From the NCBI GenBank assembly GCA_050950645.1, contig JBMNHZ010000014.1:66058-130057 (forward strand): a DNA stretch of 64,000 nt, written 5' to 3'. The stretch is from BRH-c25 sp012519325. GTDB lineage: Bacteria; Bacillota; Clostridia; Lutisporales; Lutisporaceae. The notes beneath the pieces were generated by a model. That model saw only the letters and a list, made by a program, of their open reading frames with translations, was not told the origin of the DNA and did no database searches. Positions 1-7,846 of the stretch are shown in pieces. Every line of letters starts with the position of its first letter. Within the stretch, counting starts at the first letter, position 1. The translations under genes and the position numbers were made by a program.

Positions 1-270
1 CTGTATCTTGACCTTTGTTTCTTCAATTTCGGCATACTTAGCCTTTATTTCTTCTCCGACCCTTGCAACTTCTTCGGCAGGGAATTCAGTGTCTGCGGCA
101 AAAGCGTTGTAAACCAGCTCACCCATATTGAACTTCAGCTTCTTGATATCTCCTTCAAGCTGCGAAATATGGAGCTTCAGCTTGCTTATCTCCACCATAT
201 CCTGTGATTTATCACCTACGACCTTTGCTGTATTAACGACTTTCTCCGAAAGATTTTTTAAAAAACTCAT
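1..270 (-). CDS. Coiled-coil protein, C-terminus cut by the window edge
   Basis: The first 90 codons are in the window and the gene runs off the left edge. A GGAGG ribosome binding site lies eight bases before the ATG at 270. The protein starts MSFLKNLSEKVVNTAKVVGD and continues as a charged heptad-like helix (ISKLKLHISQLEGDIKKLKF), then a more variable stretch rich in Glu and Lys. This resembles small clostridial proteins with an N-terminal coiled coil and a C-terminal zinc ribbon; the ribbon would lie outside the window, so that assignment is inference. No signal peptide or membrane segment is visible. Function unknown. Confidence 0.7.
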   Translation of the reverse strand, partial: MSFLKNLSEKVVNTAKVVGDKSQDMVEISKLKLHISQLEGDIKKLKFNMGELVYNAFAADTEFPAEEVARVGEEIKAKYAEIEETKVKIQ

Positions 271-376
271 ATCTCATCCTCCTTTTATTTGGGAGTTTAT
301 TTTTTTATTAATTCGCTAAATATTAGGAATTTCCTGCTATTTAACAATAATTATTCATATATTTACTATAATATGC

Positions 377-1240
377 TTAAAAACTTTTTATGTTACTTTC
401 CGATTTAATTTGTTTTTCCAGCCAGCTTTCTATTATCTCAGTTAGCAAGATTCTCTTATCCTGAAAGGAATGATCGGAATTAAGCATTATATATTCAAAG
501 TTTTCAGTATTATACTTGAGCATTTTATTTAGCAGGGGGTAGTAATGAAGTTCCGGAATGGAAAGGTTGTCCTTTTTGGCGGCTATTAATAAGAGCTTTT
601 GCTCTGCCAGCTTTTCAGCATTATTTACGAAGCTCCATTTATCACTGTTTGCAATTGCTTCATTTATTAATTCTTCAACGGTAGTACCTTTAAGAGGGAT
701 AATACACTCCTTGAACATTTCCTGCAGAAACCTCAGAGCTTTATCATCTTTTTCAGAATTTTTTCCCATAGCTCCAAAGTCAAATGGGGCTATTGCAACA
801 TATGCCTTGATATCCATATTATCAGCGGCAGTCAGCAATGTGGCAAAGCCTCCCATACTGTGCCCCAAAAGCACTATATTGTCTCTGTCAATCCGGTATC
901 TTCGGGCAGTTTCCTCTGATTTTACGAACTCTATCGCTGCTTTTACATCATCCAGCACGTTTTGAAAGGAGAAGCATCCTTCGCTGCCCCAGGAACCCCT
1001 GTAATGAAACACCAGGGTATTCCAGCCTGCCCGTCTGAAAGCATGGGCCATATCGAGATTCTTCTCTGTACCCGGGAATCCGTGAAGCAGAACCATGGCA
1101 GGGTGAGGACCCCTGCCTGCTACTGTGTACAAAACGCCATAAAGATTCTTGCTGTTGCTGTTAATAACAACAGCCATACTGTCAGGAGGAAATTCCGACT
1201 CTTCAATAACAGGATCCTCATATAGTTTTTTAAACTGCAT
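377..1240 (-). CDS. Alpha/beta hydrolase (serine esterase/peptidase-like)
   Basis: A 287-residue cytoplasmic alpha/beta-hydrolase-fold protein. The oxyanion-hole motif HGFPG is at about residues 53-57, the nucleophile elbow GHSMGG at 126-131 (Ser128), and a late SDHSF motif supplies the probable catalytic His. The acid is probably the Asp in AAKKDN. The start at 1240 is preferred over an upstream in-frame ATG at 1270 because GGAGG lies just before it. The family includes carboxylesterases and acyl-aminoacyl-peptidase-like enzymes, and the substrate cannot be read from the sequence. The gene is monocistronic, with a small intergenic gap and then an insertion sequence on its upstream side. Confidence 0.85.
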   Translation of the reverse strand: MQFKKLYEDPVIEESEFPPDSMAVVINSNSKNLYGVLYTVAGRGPHPAMVLLHGFPGTEKNLDMAHAFRRAGWNTLVFHYRGSWGSEGCFSFQNVLDDVKAAIEFVKSEETARRYRIDRDNIVLLGHSMGGFATLLTAADNMDIKAYVAIAPFDFGAMGKNSEKDDKALRFLQEMFKECIIPLKGTTVEELINEAIANSDKWSFVNNAEKLAEQKLLLIAAKKDNLSIPELHYYPLLNKMLKYNTENFEYIMLNSDHSFQDKRILLTEIIESWLEKQIKSESNIKSF

Positions 1241-1325
1241 AAAGCATCCTCCTTTTCTCATTAAAGTCATAATGTTCCATATACTTAAATTATAGCATAG
1301 AGCGGAATATTTTCTAAAGCATTGA

Positions 1326-1335
1326 ATAATGCGCA
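1326..1335. repeat. Left target-site duplication of the ISLre2 element
   Basis: The ten bases ATAATGCGCA here recur exactly at 2879-2888, immediately outside the other end of the element. The pair is a 9-10 bp target duplication, as expected for ISLre2-type insertion. Its perfect match suggests a recent insertion. Confidence 0.8.
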
Positions 1336-2878
1336 GATCGTGTCAATTTACTATAGGAAAATAAGAATTAGACTTCACCTTCATTAATATATCAACAACA
1401 TATCTCAGCAGAGCTCTTTCAATGCCTTATAAAGTCCCGTTATCCTTCCTATTTTGAAGACTTCAATGTTTCCAATTATCTCGGCTGTCTTTTTCTGTTT
1501 GAGCTTCTTTTTTGTCTCTTTTAAGAGCCTTGTAGTAATATCATAGAGTTTCTTTTCTTTCTTCTGTTCCTTCATAAAATCATATACATTTCCGCCGTTT
1601 GCTTTAAATGCCCTTAACCTTGCCATTTTCTCCGCACCTTCCATACTCCAGCCCTTTGGCCTGCTACTCATGCGATCGGCAAGTATATGGCTGTTATGTC
1701 CTTCCGCACTGCATCCTACTATACTTTCCCTTTCTTTTCCATAGGTTTCTATTCCATCCCAATTGTTCTTAAAGTAAAGAAAACTCTCCCGGATCTCTTT
1801 ACGTTTTCTTTCGCTCTCTGTTTCATCATAAAGCTCTTTCATTACTTTCTTTAATGCTTTAAGGTCACTTAAATTCAATGCTTCCCATATCCTGCTCCTA
1901 TATTCCCTATTATTAGCCGTTGCCTTAATTACATATTTGTTAATATGATATCGATCCAATACAAATTTGGCTTTCGGAAAATATTCCAGCCCCTTCTTAA
2001 TCCAAGCTGCTCCGTCTCCTGATATGTACACGGTCTTTATTATGTCAGTATTGTATGTATCCTCTACATGCTCATATACTTCTTGCCATAATGCGTCAGG
2101 GTTCTTTCTTAGGCTTGCAAAGTAGAAGGGATTTATTAGTTCATTTCTGCCTCCGGATTTTTTAATGCCTTCGTGTATATATATTAGCCTGGGCATGGCT
2201 TTTTTTCCACTTTGCAATGATATATGGTCCTCATCTGCATCTATATATAAAGTTTCTATTCCCTTATGCTCAGCCCCTAATGATTCAACCTTTAATTCCT
2301 TAAGCTTATGTACACCATTCATAACTGTTTGCCTGCTGATTTTTACATCACATGCTAACTCTCCTGCCTTCTGGTATGAGATATTCGCTGCATGCTCTGT
2401 CATGTCTGCTCTCACTCCTTGATCTATTCTTTCATGCACATCTATACCTAAAAGTTCATCAAGTAAGTGCCTATATCCTTTGCCCTTGCGCGAACGATAG
2501 TAGCTCCGTTTATACTCTATTTCTCCTAAATGAGTAATAATTTTCTTAGATTCAGCTTTTCTCTCGACATACCAGTCTTTTTTCCTTTTGGGATCCTGGT
2601 AGATAGACTCATCTAAAGACTCAAATATTTGTTTGCATATTTCACGTCCTAAAGCATCTGTCTGTTCCTTTACTTTTGCTACTACATCTGCAAAACCATC
2701 GCCCTTTATCACCAATGCTAATATGGATTCTTGTAAATTTCTAATGCCTTCTTCCGTTAAAAGTTGTATAATCATATCCAAAGAGACCTCCTTCTTTTAG
2801 GTGTTTGACTTTGCATCTTCATTCTATCAGAAGGTTGGCCTCTTTTCATTTTTTTCCCTACAGTAATTTTACACTATG
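1336..2878 (-). mobile_element. ISLre2-family insertion sequence, complete
   Basis: The element is about 1.54 kb with one transposase gene on the minus strand. Terminal inverted repeats are visible: the left end reads ATCGTGTCAATTTACTATAGG after one base, and the right end read inward is ATAGTGTAAAATTACTGTAGG, matching at most positions. Ten-base direct repeats (ATAATGCGCA) flank it. The ends, size and single UPF0236-type transposase fit the ISLre2 family. The element sits between the hydrolase gene and the serine hydroxymethyltransferase gene and interrupts no reading frame. The candidate glyA promoter lies outside it, so expression of that gene may be unaffected. Confidence 0.88.
1405..2775 (-). 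CDS. ISLre2-family transposase (UPF0236)
   Basis: A 456-residue protein carrying out transposition of the surrounding element. It has the family pattern: an N-terminal charged segment, a conserved YRSRKGKGYRHLLDELLGI block near residues 95-115, a helix-turn-helix-like region (SYQKAGELACDVKISRQTVM), then a DDE-like core with DADEDH, VYISGDGAAWIKKG and VLDRYHINKYV, ending in a Lys-rich tail. The frame is intact, so the enzyme could be active. An in-frame TTG at 2781 is closer to the GGAGG and is a possible alternative start. Confidence 0.88.
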   Translation of the reverse strand: MIIQLLTEEGIRNLQESILALVIKGDGFADVVAKVKEQTDALGREICKQIFESLDESIYQDPKRKKDWYVERKAESKKIITHLGEIEYKRSYYRSRKGKGYRHLLDELLGIDVHERIDQGVRADMTEHAANISYQKAGELACDVKISRQTVMNGVHKLKELKVESLGAEHKGIETLYIDADEDHISLQSGKKAMPRLIYIHEGIKKSGGRNELINPFYFASLRKNPDALWQEVYEHVEDTYNTDIIKTVYISGDGAAWIKKGLEYFPKAKFVLDRYHINKYVIKATANNREYRSRIWEALNLSDLKALKKVMKELYDETESERKRKEIRESFLYFKNNWDGIETYGKERESIVGCSAEGHNSHILADRMSSRPKGWSMEGAEKMARLRAFKANGGNVYDFMKEQKKEKKLYDITTRLLKETKKKLKQKKTAEIIGNIEVFKIGRITGLYKALKELC

Positions 2879-2888
2879 ATAATGCGCA
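2879..2888. repeat. Right target-site duplication of the ISLre2 element
   Basis: This is the exact copy of ATAATGCGCA at 1326-1335 and marks the right boundary of the insertion. Confidence 0.8.
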
Positions 2889-2906
2889 CAGGGTAGAAAA
2901 CTGTAC

Positions 2907-2935
2907 TTTTCAAATATGTCAATTTGTTGTATATT
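2907..2935 (+). promoter_or_regulatory. Candidate sigma-A promoter for the SHMT gene
   Basis: A TTTTCA element is separated by 17 bases from TATATT (2930-2935), about 50 bases upstream of the start codon. It lies between the insertion sequence and the gene. The -35 is weak (4 of 6), so this is a prediction from spacing only. Confidence 0.4.
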
Positions 2936-2986
2936 GAATAAAACGTGGAAAACACGTATTGGAATAAAGGGGAAAGAGGGATAGAA

Positions 2987-4243
2987 ATGTTAAAGCATAC
3001 CCGAATTACAGATCCGGAGATATATGAAATAGTTGTCAGTGAATTAAAACGCCAGGAGCATAATATTGAAATGATTGCCTCTGAAAGCACGGCACCTCTG
3101 GAGGTTATGGAGCTATCAGGGTGCATATTTACGAATAAAACCCTGGAGGGCTATCCTGGAGCACGTTTCCAGGCAGGCTCCCATGAAGCTGACAGGCTTG
3201 AAATTTTAGGAATTGAACGGGCGAAAAAATTATTTGGGGCAGAGCATGTGAATTTTCAGGTTTATTCGGGCTCCACAGCAAATTATGGAGTATATGCAGC
3301 AATTCTGAAGCCAGGAGATAAAGTATTAAGTATGAGGCTTGATCAGGGTGGTCATTTGACTCATGGAAGTCCTGCAAATTTCCTTTCCAAGGTTTATGAA
3401 TATGACTTTTACGGTGTAAATCCTGAAACAGAAATGATAGATTATGATCAACTGGAAAAAAAGGCGGAAGAATTTAAACCCAGGCTGATTATTGCAGGGG
3501 GCAGTTCATATCCGAGGCTGATTGACTATGAAAGAATAGGCAAAATCGCAAAAAACGTTGGCGCATATTTTATGGTTGACATGGCACATGTAAGCGGATT
3601 GGTGGCTGCAGGGGTTATACCCAGTCCGGTGCCTCATGCTGATTTTGTAACATCATCCACGACAAAGACTTTTTGCGGGCCCAGAAGCGGATTTATTCTC
3701 TGCAAGAAAGAATATGCAAGGCTTATTGATAAAGGGGTTTTCCCGGGGTCATTAGGTTCTATGCATTTAACAACGATGGCGGCAAAGGCATGGTCGATGA
3801 AATATGCGGCATCGGAAGAATTCCGGAACATTATGGAGCAAATACTTGTGAATGCAAAAACATTGGCCGGGGAGCTGAACCGTTTCGGGTTTCGCATCGT
3901 CAGCGGCACAACGGACAACCATATTGTAATGGTAGATCTCAGATCAAAAGGAATAAGCGGCAAACTGTTCCAAGCTGCTCTTGACGAGGTGGGAATCACA
4001 GTGAATAAAAACCAGATACCCTTTGATCCTGCGTCACCTTTAGTTACCAGTGGCGTAAGAATAGGAGTTACATCTATATCACAGAGGGGATTAAAGGAAG
4101 CTGAGGTAAAAGAGATTGCAGAAATAATGAATCAAGTGGCGGCAGCACCGGAAGATAAATCAAACCTGAAAGCGTGCAGGGAGAAGGCGGAAGCATTGAT
4201 TGCACGTTTCCCGCTGTATCCGGCAGGCAGCTTTGAGGATTAG
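2987..4243 (+). CDS. glyA: Serine hydroxymethyltransferase family protein, divergent
   Basis: A 418-residue PLP enzyme of fold type I, close to the usual GlyA length. GlyA interconverts serine and glycine while loading tetrahydrofolate with a methylene group. Hallmarks seen are EMIASEST near residue 28, GGHLTHGSP near 121, VDMAHVSGLVAAGV near 198, and the PLP lysine K227 in STTKTFCGPRSG. Several positions differ from canonical GlyA: the His before the PLP Lys is Thr, THKTLRGPRGG is changed to TTKTFCGPRSG, NKYAEGYPG is NKTLEGYPG, and YYGG is FQAG. It could be a GlyA paralog with altered substrate rather than the housekeeping enzyme. The start at 2987 has GAGGGAT before it; an upstream in-frame ATG at 2945 lacks a site. 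Confidence 0.78.
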   Translation: MLKHTRITDPEIYEIVVSELKRQEHNIEMIASESTAPLEVMELSGCIFTNKTLEGYPGARFQAGSHEADRLEILGIERAKKLFGAEHVNFQVYSGSTANYGVYAAILKPGDKVLSMRLDQGGHLTHGSPANFLSKVYEYDFYGVNPETEMIDYDQLEKKAEEFKPRLIIAGGSSYPRLIDYERIGKIAKNVGAYFMVDMAHVSGLVAAGVIPSPVPHADFVTSSTTKTFCGPRSGFILCKKEYARLIDKGVFPGSLGSMHLTTMAAKAWSMKYAASEEFRNIMEQILVNAKTLAGELNRFGFRIVSGTTDNHIVMVDLRSKGISGKLFQAALDEVGITVNKNQIPFDPASPLVTSGVRIGVTSISQRGLKEAEVKEIAEIMNQVAAAPEDKSNLKACREKAEALIARFPLYPAGSFED

Positions 4244-4298
4244 AATATGCTAAGGCGGCGGCATATATTTCCTCCGCCACTTATAGCATTATTATTTT

Positions 4299-4337
4299 AA
4301 AAAACTTTTCTGCGGTTATGCGGCAGGAAGTTTTTTT
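4299..4337 (+). terminator. Intrinsic terminator after the SHMT gene
   Basis: A stem of AAAAAACTT..CTGC pairs with GCAG..AAGTTTTTT around a short loop and ends in a run of T. It ends about 94 bases past the stop codon. Confidence 0.7.
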
Positions 4338-4339
4338 GT

Positions 4340-4367
4340 TTGAATATCATACTTATAAAGGTATAAT
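4340..4367 (+). promoter_or_regulatory. Candidate promoter for the tryptophanase transcript
   Basis: TTGAAT (4340-4345) and TATAAT (4362-4367) are 16 bases apart, giving a predicted start near 4374 and a leader of about 120 nt. A second TATAAT at 4421 overlaps the mini-ORF and has no good -35. Confidence 0.5.
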
Positions 4368-4417
4368 TATAGTAAGATGTGTAATTGAAAAAAGTTCAAA
4401 TAAAGGAGTGATTTTTA

Positions 4418-4441
4418 TTGTATAATGAAATTATGGGATAA
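4418..4441 (+). CDS. Possible 7-codon leader peptide upstream of tnaA
   Basis: AAAGGAG at 4402-4408 is followed nine bases later by TTG and the codons for YNEIMG, then TAA. Unlike enterobacterial TnaC, this peptide has no Trp. The stop codon overlaps the left arm of a 9-bp inverted repeat (4441-4449 and 4461-4469), so ribosome position could affect the hairpin. The reading frame is so short that chance is a real alternative, and the same bases include a TATAAT that could be a promoter instead. Confidence 0.25.
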   Translation: MYNEIMG

Positions 4442-4469
4442 ATAGTATTTGCAGAAAGATAATACTATT
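4441..4469 (+). promoter_or_regulatory. Inverted repeat in the tnaA leader
   Basis: AATAGTATT and AATACTATT form a perfect 9-bp stem with an 11-base loop, ending 14 bases before the GGGGGA ribosome binding site of tnaA. There is no T run after it, so it is not a standard terminator. It may be an operator or a leader RNA structure. Confidence 0.4.
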
Positions 4470-4494
4470 TAAATAAATACAAGGGGGAATTATT

Positions 4495-5877
4495 ATGTAT
4501 AAACCTGTAGCTGAGCCTTTTAGAATCAAAATGGTGGAGCCAATTAGGATGATTACCAGAGAAGAGAGAGAAAAAGCTCTTAGGGAAGCAGGGTATAATC
4601 CCTTTGCTTTAAAGGGGGAAGATGTATACATAGATCTCCTGACAGACAGCGGCACAGGGGCAATGAGCGATAACCAATGGTCAGGAATGATGCTTGGAGA
4701 TGAGTCCTATGCAGGAAGCAGGAACTTTTATAATCTTGTAGAAGCCGTAAAAGATATAATAGGGTATCCATACTGTGTACCCGTTCATCAAGGTAGAGGT
4801 GCAGAAAAAGTATTGTTTTCAAACCTTATAAAGAAAAAGGGCCAGTACGTTCTTGGGAATATGCATTTTGATACTACAATGGCTCATATTGAGTTAAACG
4901 GCGGAAGACCGTTAAATTTTGTAACGGATAAAGCCTTCAACACTACAGAGCCTTATGATTGGAAAGGGAATTTTGACCTTGACAAGCTGGAAGCATTCAT
5001 AAAGGATCATAACAAGGAGGATATTGCATTTATTCTGGCTACAATTACCTGCAACAGTTCAGGAGGACAGCCTGTATCAATGGAGAACATAAAAGGGGTT
5101 AAGGCCATTGCTCAAAAGTACGGTATCAGGCTATTTATAGATGCCGCAAGATTTGCGGAGAATGCCTATTTTATAAAGCGCAGGGAAAAAGGGTATGAAA
5201 ACAAGAGTATTGTAGAAATAGTCCAGGAGATGTTTTCTTATGCAGAAGGTTTTACAATGAGTGCCAAGAAGGATGCCATAGTGAATATGGGCGGACTTAT
5301 TGGAATAAAGGAAGATGAGGAATTACTTACAGCAGTAAAAACTACATTAATTCCATACGAAGGCTTTGTTTCATACGGAGGACTTGCAGGAAGAGACATG
5401 GAAGCGCTTGCAAGAGGGCTTAGAGAAGGAGTAAATGAAGATTATCTGCATTACAGAATATCCCAGATTGAATATCTTGGCTACAGGCTTATGGAAGGCG
5501 GGGTTCCCATTCAATATCCCACAGGGGGACATGCAGTATTCGTAGATGCAAAAAAAATGCTGCCTCATATACCATATTACCAGTTCCCGGCCCAGGCCCT
5601 TGCAAATGCATTATACATTGAATCAGGAGTAAGAGCGGTTGAAATTGGATCCTTCCTCCTTGGAAGAGATATGGAAACAGGAGAACAGTTGGAATCACCT
5701 CTTGAGCTTATGAGACTTACAATACCAAGAAGAGTCTATACCAATAGTCATATGGATTATGTTGCTGACGCACTAATATCCCTAAAAGACAAGGCTCATG
5801 AACTAAGGGGACTGGAATTTGAATATGAGCCCAAGGTCTTAAGACATTTTACCGCAAGATTAAGACCAATAGGATAA
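4495..5877 (+). CDS. tnaA: Tryptophanase (tryptophan indole-lyase)
   Basis: A 460-residue PLP-dependent beta-eliminating lyase that splits L-tryptophan to indole, pyruvate and ammonia. The N-terminus (AEPFRIKMVEPIRMITREER) and the LLTDSGTGAMSD block near residue 49 are shared by tryptophanase and tyrosine phenol-lyase. The PLP lysine is in SAKKDA near 258-259. The C-terminal signature AVEIGSFLLGRD followed by FEYEPKVLRHFTARL matches tryptophanase, whereas tyrosine phenol-lyase has MERG at the same place, so tryptophanase is preferred. The start has a strong AAGGGGGAA site. It is monocistronic with its own promoter and a structured leader. Confidence 0.9.
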   Translation: MYKPVAEPFRIKMVEPIRMITREEREKALREAGYNPFALKGEDVYIDLLTDSGTGAMSDNQWSGMMLGDESYAGSRNFYNLVEAVKDIIGYPYCVPVHQGRGAEKVLFSNLIKKKGQYVLGNMHFDTTMAHIELNGGRPLNFVTDKAFNTTEPYDWKGNFDLDKLEAFIKDHNKEDIAFILATITCNSSGGQPVSMENIKGVKAIAQKYGIRLFIDAARFAENAYFIKRREKGYENKSIVEIVQEMFSYAEGFTMSAKKDAIVNMGGLIGIKEDEELLTAVKTTLIPYEGFVSYGGLAGRDMEALARGLREGVNEDYLHYRISQIEYLGYRLMEGGVPIQYPTGGHAVFVDAKKMLPHIPYYQFPAQALANALYIESGVRAVEIGSFLLGRDMETGEQLESPLELMRLTIPRRVYTNSHMDYVADALISLKDKAHELRGLEFEYEPKVLRHFTARLRPIG

Positions 5878-5882
5878 TTAAA

Positions 5883-5957
5883 GGGCGATTAACTCAGCCG
5901 GGAGAGCGCTGCGTTCGCAACGCAGAGGTCGGGGGTTCAAATCCCTATCGTCCACCA
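5883..5957 (+). tRNA. tRNA-Ala (anticodon CGC), slightly non-canonical
   Basis: The cloverleaf has acceptor GGGCGAT pairing with ATCGTCC, a D arm ACTC/GAGC, and an anticodon stem CTGCG/CGCAG with loop TTCGCAA (anticodon CGC, reading GCG). The T arm is GGGGG with TTCAAA and TCCCT, and the CCA is encoded. With an 8-nt D loop a normal tRNA would be 76 nt with CCA, but this is 75. The missing base falls in the T loop (six bases instead of seven if the acceptor is paired fully). Pair 10-25 is A-C. It may be a functional oddity or a decaying gene. It starts five bases after the tnaA stop codon. Confidence 0.7.
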
Positions 5958-6088
5958 GCATAATACCGCATAGCGGCAGATATGCAGCAATTGTTTACTT
6001 TAATTGTTAGCTTTTTTTAGTGCACAAATTTATGACTGTAGTATAATAATGTGATACATGACAATAATCGATACTGTGAGGTAATAAT

Positions 6089-7039
6089 ATGAAAAATAAC
6101 ATTTTAGGAAATACCGGTATTGAGGTTACGGAATTATGTTTTGGAGCACTGCCAATGGGGCCTCTCCAGAAGGATCTTTCTGTGGAAGAGTCGGCTGAGA
6201 TTGTAGCATATGCCCTGAAAAGCGGTATCACATTTGTGGATACGGCACAGATGTATAAAACATATTCACCGATAAAAGCAGCTATAAAAGAGACGGGGAT
6301 CAGACCGGTTATTGCAACAAAGTCGACAGCTGCATCTTATGAAGAAATGGAAGAAGCCATGGAAGAAGCACTGGATGAAATGGGTATAGACTATATTGAC
6401 ATTTTTCATCTCCATGCAGCAAAGGTCAATCCTGATGTTTTTGATATACGAAAAGGCGCTTTGCAGTGCCTGTTGGACTATAAAAGCAGAGGGATAATTA
6501 AGGCAGTGGGGATATCGACGCACAATGTAAAAGTGGTAGAAGTCGCAGCAATGAGGCAGGATATTGATATTGTTTTTCCGCTGCTTAACAAAGCCGGTCG
6601 AGGGATACTGGAAGGAACAGAGGAAGAGATGAGGGCTGCCATATCCAGGTGTAGGCAAAACGGGAAGGGTATATATCTGATGAAAGTATTGGGAGGCGGT
6701 ACTTTGTTGGATGAATACTCAGAGTGTATGGAATATGTCAGAAGCTTGGAAGGGTGCCACTCTATTGCTGTTGGAATGGTAAGCAAGGAAGAAGTTTCGT
6801 ACAATGTCAGGTACTTCAATAATGAAAAAGATTTAGAGGACATCATAAAAATCAAGAATAAGAAGAGCATTCAGGTTTTACAGGGGGCTTGCATAAGCTG
6901 CGGCAAGTGTATAGAAGTATGCCATAGTAATGCCCCCAGCTACGACCATACCGGTAAATCATATATCGATCCGTCGAAATGCATACAATGCGGATATTGC
7001 ATTCCGGAATGTCCGGTCTTTGCCATCAGAATAGTGTAA
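6089..7039 (+). CDS. Aldo/keto reductase with C-terminal 2x[4Fe-4S] ferredoxin domain
   Basis: A 316-residue cytoplasmic oxidoreductase. The aldo/keto reductase barrel keeps the catalytic tetrad: Asp51 and Tyr56 in DTAQMY, Lys78 in ATKS, His109 in LHA. A C-terminal ferredoxin module has CISCGKCIEVC near 268 and CIQCGYCIPEC near 298, enough cysteines for two [4Fe-4S] clusters. This fused architecture is common in anaerobes and couples carbonyl reduction to ferredoxin-level electrons; the substrate is not predictable. The LUD-domain gene follows after 21 bases, so the two are probably cotranscribed. Confidence 0.85.
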   Translation: MKNNILGNTGIEVTELCFGALPMGPLQKDLSVEESAEIVAYALKSGITFVDTAQMYKTYSPIKAAIKETGIRPVIATKSTAASYEEMEEAMEEALDEMGIDYIDIFHLHAAKVNPDVFDIRKGALQCLLDYKSRGIIKAVGISTHNVKVVEVAAMRQDIDIVFPLLNKAGRGILEGTEEEMRAAISRCRQNGKGIYLMKVLGGGTLLDEYSECMEYVRSLEGCHSIAVGMVSKEEVSYNVRYFNNEKDLEDIIKIKNKKSIQVLQGACISCGKCIEVCHSNAPSYDHTGKSYIDPSKCIQCGYCIPECPVFAIRIV

Positions 7040-7060
7040 TAGGAAAGGAGAGAAGGTATA

Positions 7061-7702
7061 ATGGATAAAAACTTAAAATTTGTAGTTTATGAGCGTATAA
7101 AAAGAACTATAGAAAATTTGGAAAAAAACAATATTTCGGCTTACAGAGTAGAAAACGAGGAAGAAGCATTGAAAAAGCTAGGAGAGCTTATACCGGAAGG
7201 AAGCACGATAGGTATCGGCGGCTCCATGACGCTTTTTGAAATTGGTGCCATTGACTTTATCAGAAAAGGTAATTATAAGGTTTTGGACAGGTATAAGGAA
7301 GGGCTTACACCGGCAGAGATGAAGGAAATCTTCAGAAAGGGATTTTTCGCTGATGTTTATTTGACAAGCAGCAATGCTGTCACTGAAAACGGTGAACTCT
7401 ATAATGTGGATGGGACCGGAAACAGGGTTGCTTCCATGCTGTACGGGCCTGACCGTGTAATCGTTGTTGTGGGAATCAACAAACTTGTTAAGGATATTGA
7501 GGAAGCTGTTATAAGAGTCGAAGAAACAGCAGCTCCTGCCAATACAAAGAGACTTAATAAAGGTACTCCATGTACTGTAACAGGACATTGTATGGACTGC
7601 AATTCAGAGAGAAGAATCTGCAATGAGTATACGGTAATCAGAAGACAAGGGGTAAAAGGAAGGATGCATGTAATAATTGTAAATAAAGAGCTTGGATATT
7701 AA
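7061..7702 (+). CDS. LUD-domain (lactate utilization, LutC/YkgG-like) protein
   Basis: A 213-residue single-domain LUD (DUF162) protein. Supporting features are the GSTIGIGGSMTLFEIG segment near residue 47, the conserved SSNAVTENGELYNVDGTGNR block near 102, and VVVGINKLVKD near 133. A C-terminal Cys group (CTVTGHCMDCNSERRIC) could bind metal. Proteins of this type are found with iron-sulfur oxidoreductases, which fits the ferredoxin-fused aldo/keto reductase just upstream. A GGAAAGGAG site precedes the ATG. The precise reaction is not known for this stand-alone subfamily. Confidence 0.85.
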   Translation: MDKNLKFVVYERIKRTIENLEKNNISAYRVENEEEALKKLGELIPEGSTIGIGGSMTLFEIGAIDFIRKGNYKVLDRYKEGLTPAEMKEIFRKGFFADVYLTSSNAVTENGELYNVDGTGNRVASMLYGPDRVIVVVGINKLVKDIEEAVIRVEETAAPANTKRLNKGTPCTVTGHCMDCNSERRICNEYTVIRRQGVKGRMHVIIVNKELGY

Positions 7703-7743
7703 TACTATATGATTCGTTTTAAGGGGGGATTCTTCTGCTTACT

Positions 7744-7766
7744 AAGGGGGAAGAGTTCCCTTTTAT
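7744..7766 (+). terminator. Possible terminator after the LUD gene
   Basis: AAGGGGGAA pairs with TTCCCTT (one bulge) over a 3-base loop and is followed by TTTATT. The stem is short, so confidence is modest. Confidence 0.4.
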
Positions 7767-7804
7767 TGATTCATTATTGAGTAGCTTCCCATAATGAATC
7801 AATA
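7764..7804. repeat. Perfect 14-bp inverted repeat upstream of the MBL-fold gene
   Basis: TATTGATTCATTAT (7764-7777) and its exact complement (7791-7804) are separated by 13 bases. The repeat is A+T rich with no T run after it, so an operator or RNA hairpin controlling the next gene is more likely than termination. Confidence 0.6.
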
Positions 7805-7846
7805 ACTGTCGCTGGTAATAAGTATTATAGATTGGAGGATGAAGTC

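Noticed and set aside
4253..4278. GGCGG/CCGCC hairpin just after the SHMT gene
   Set aside because: Only a 5-bp stem with a long loop and no T run; the stronger terminator lies at 4299-4337.
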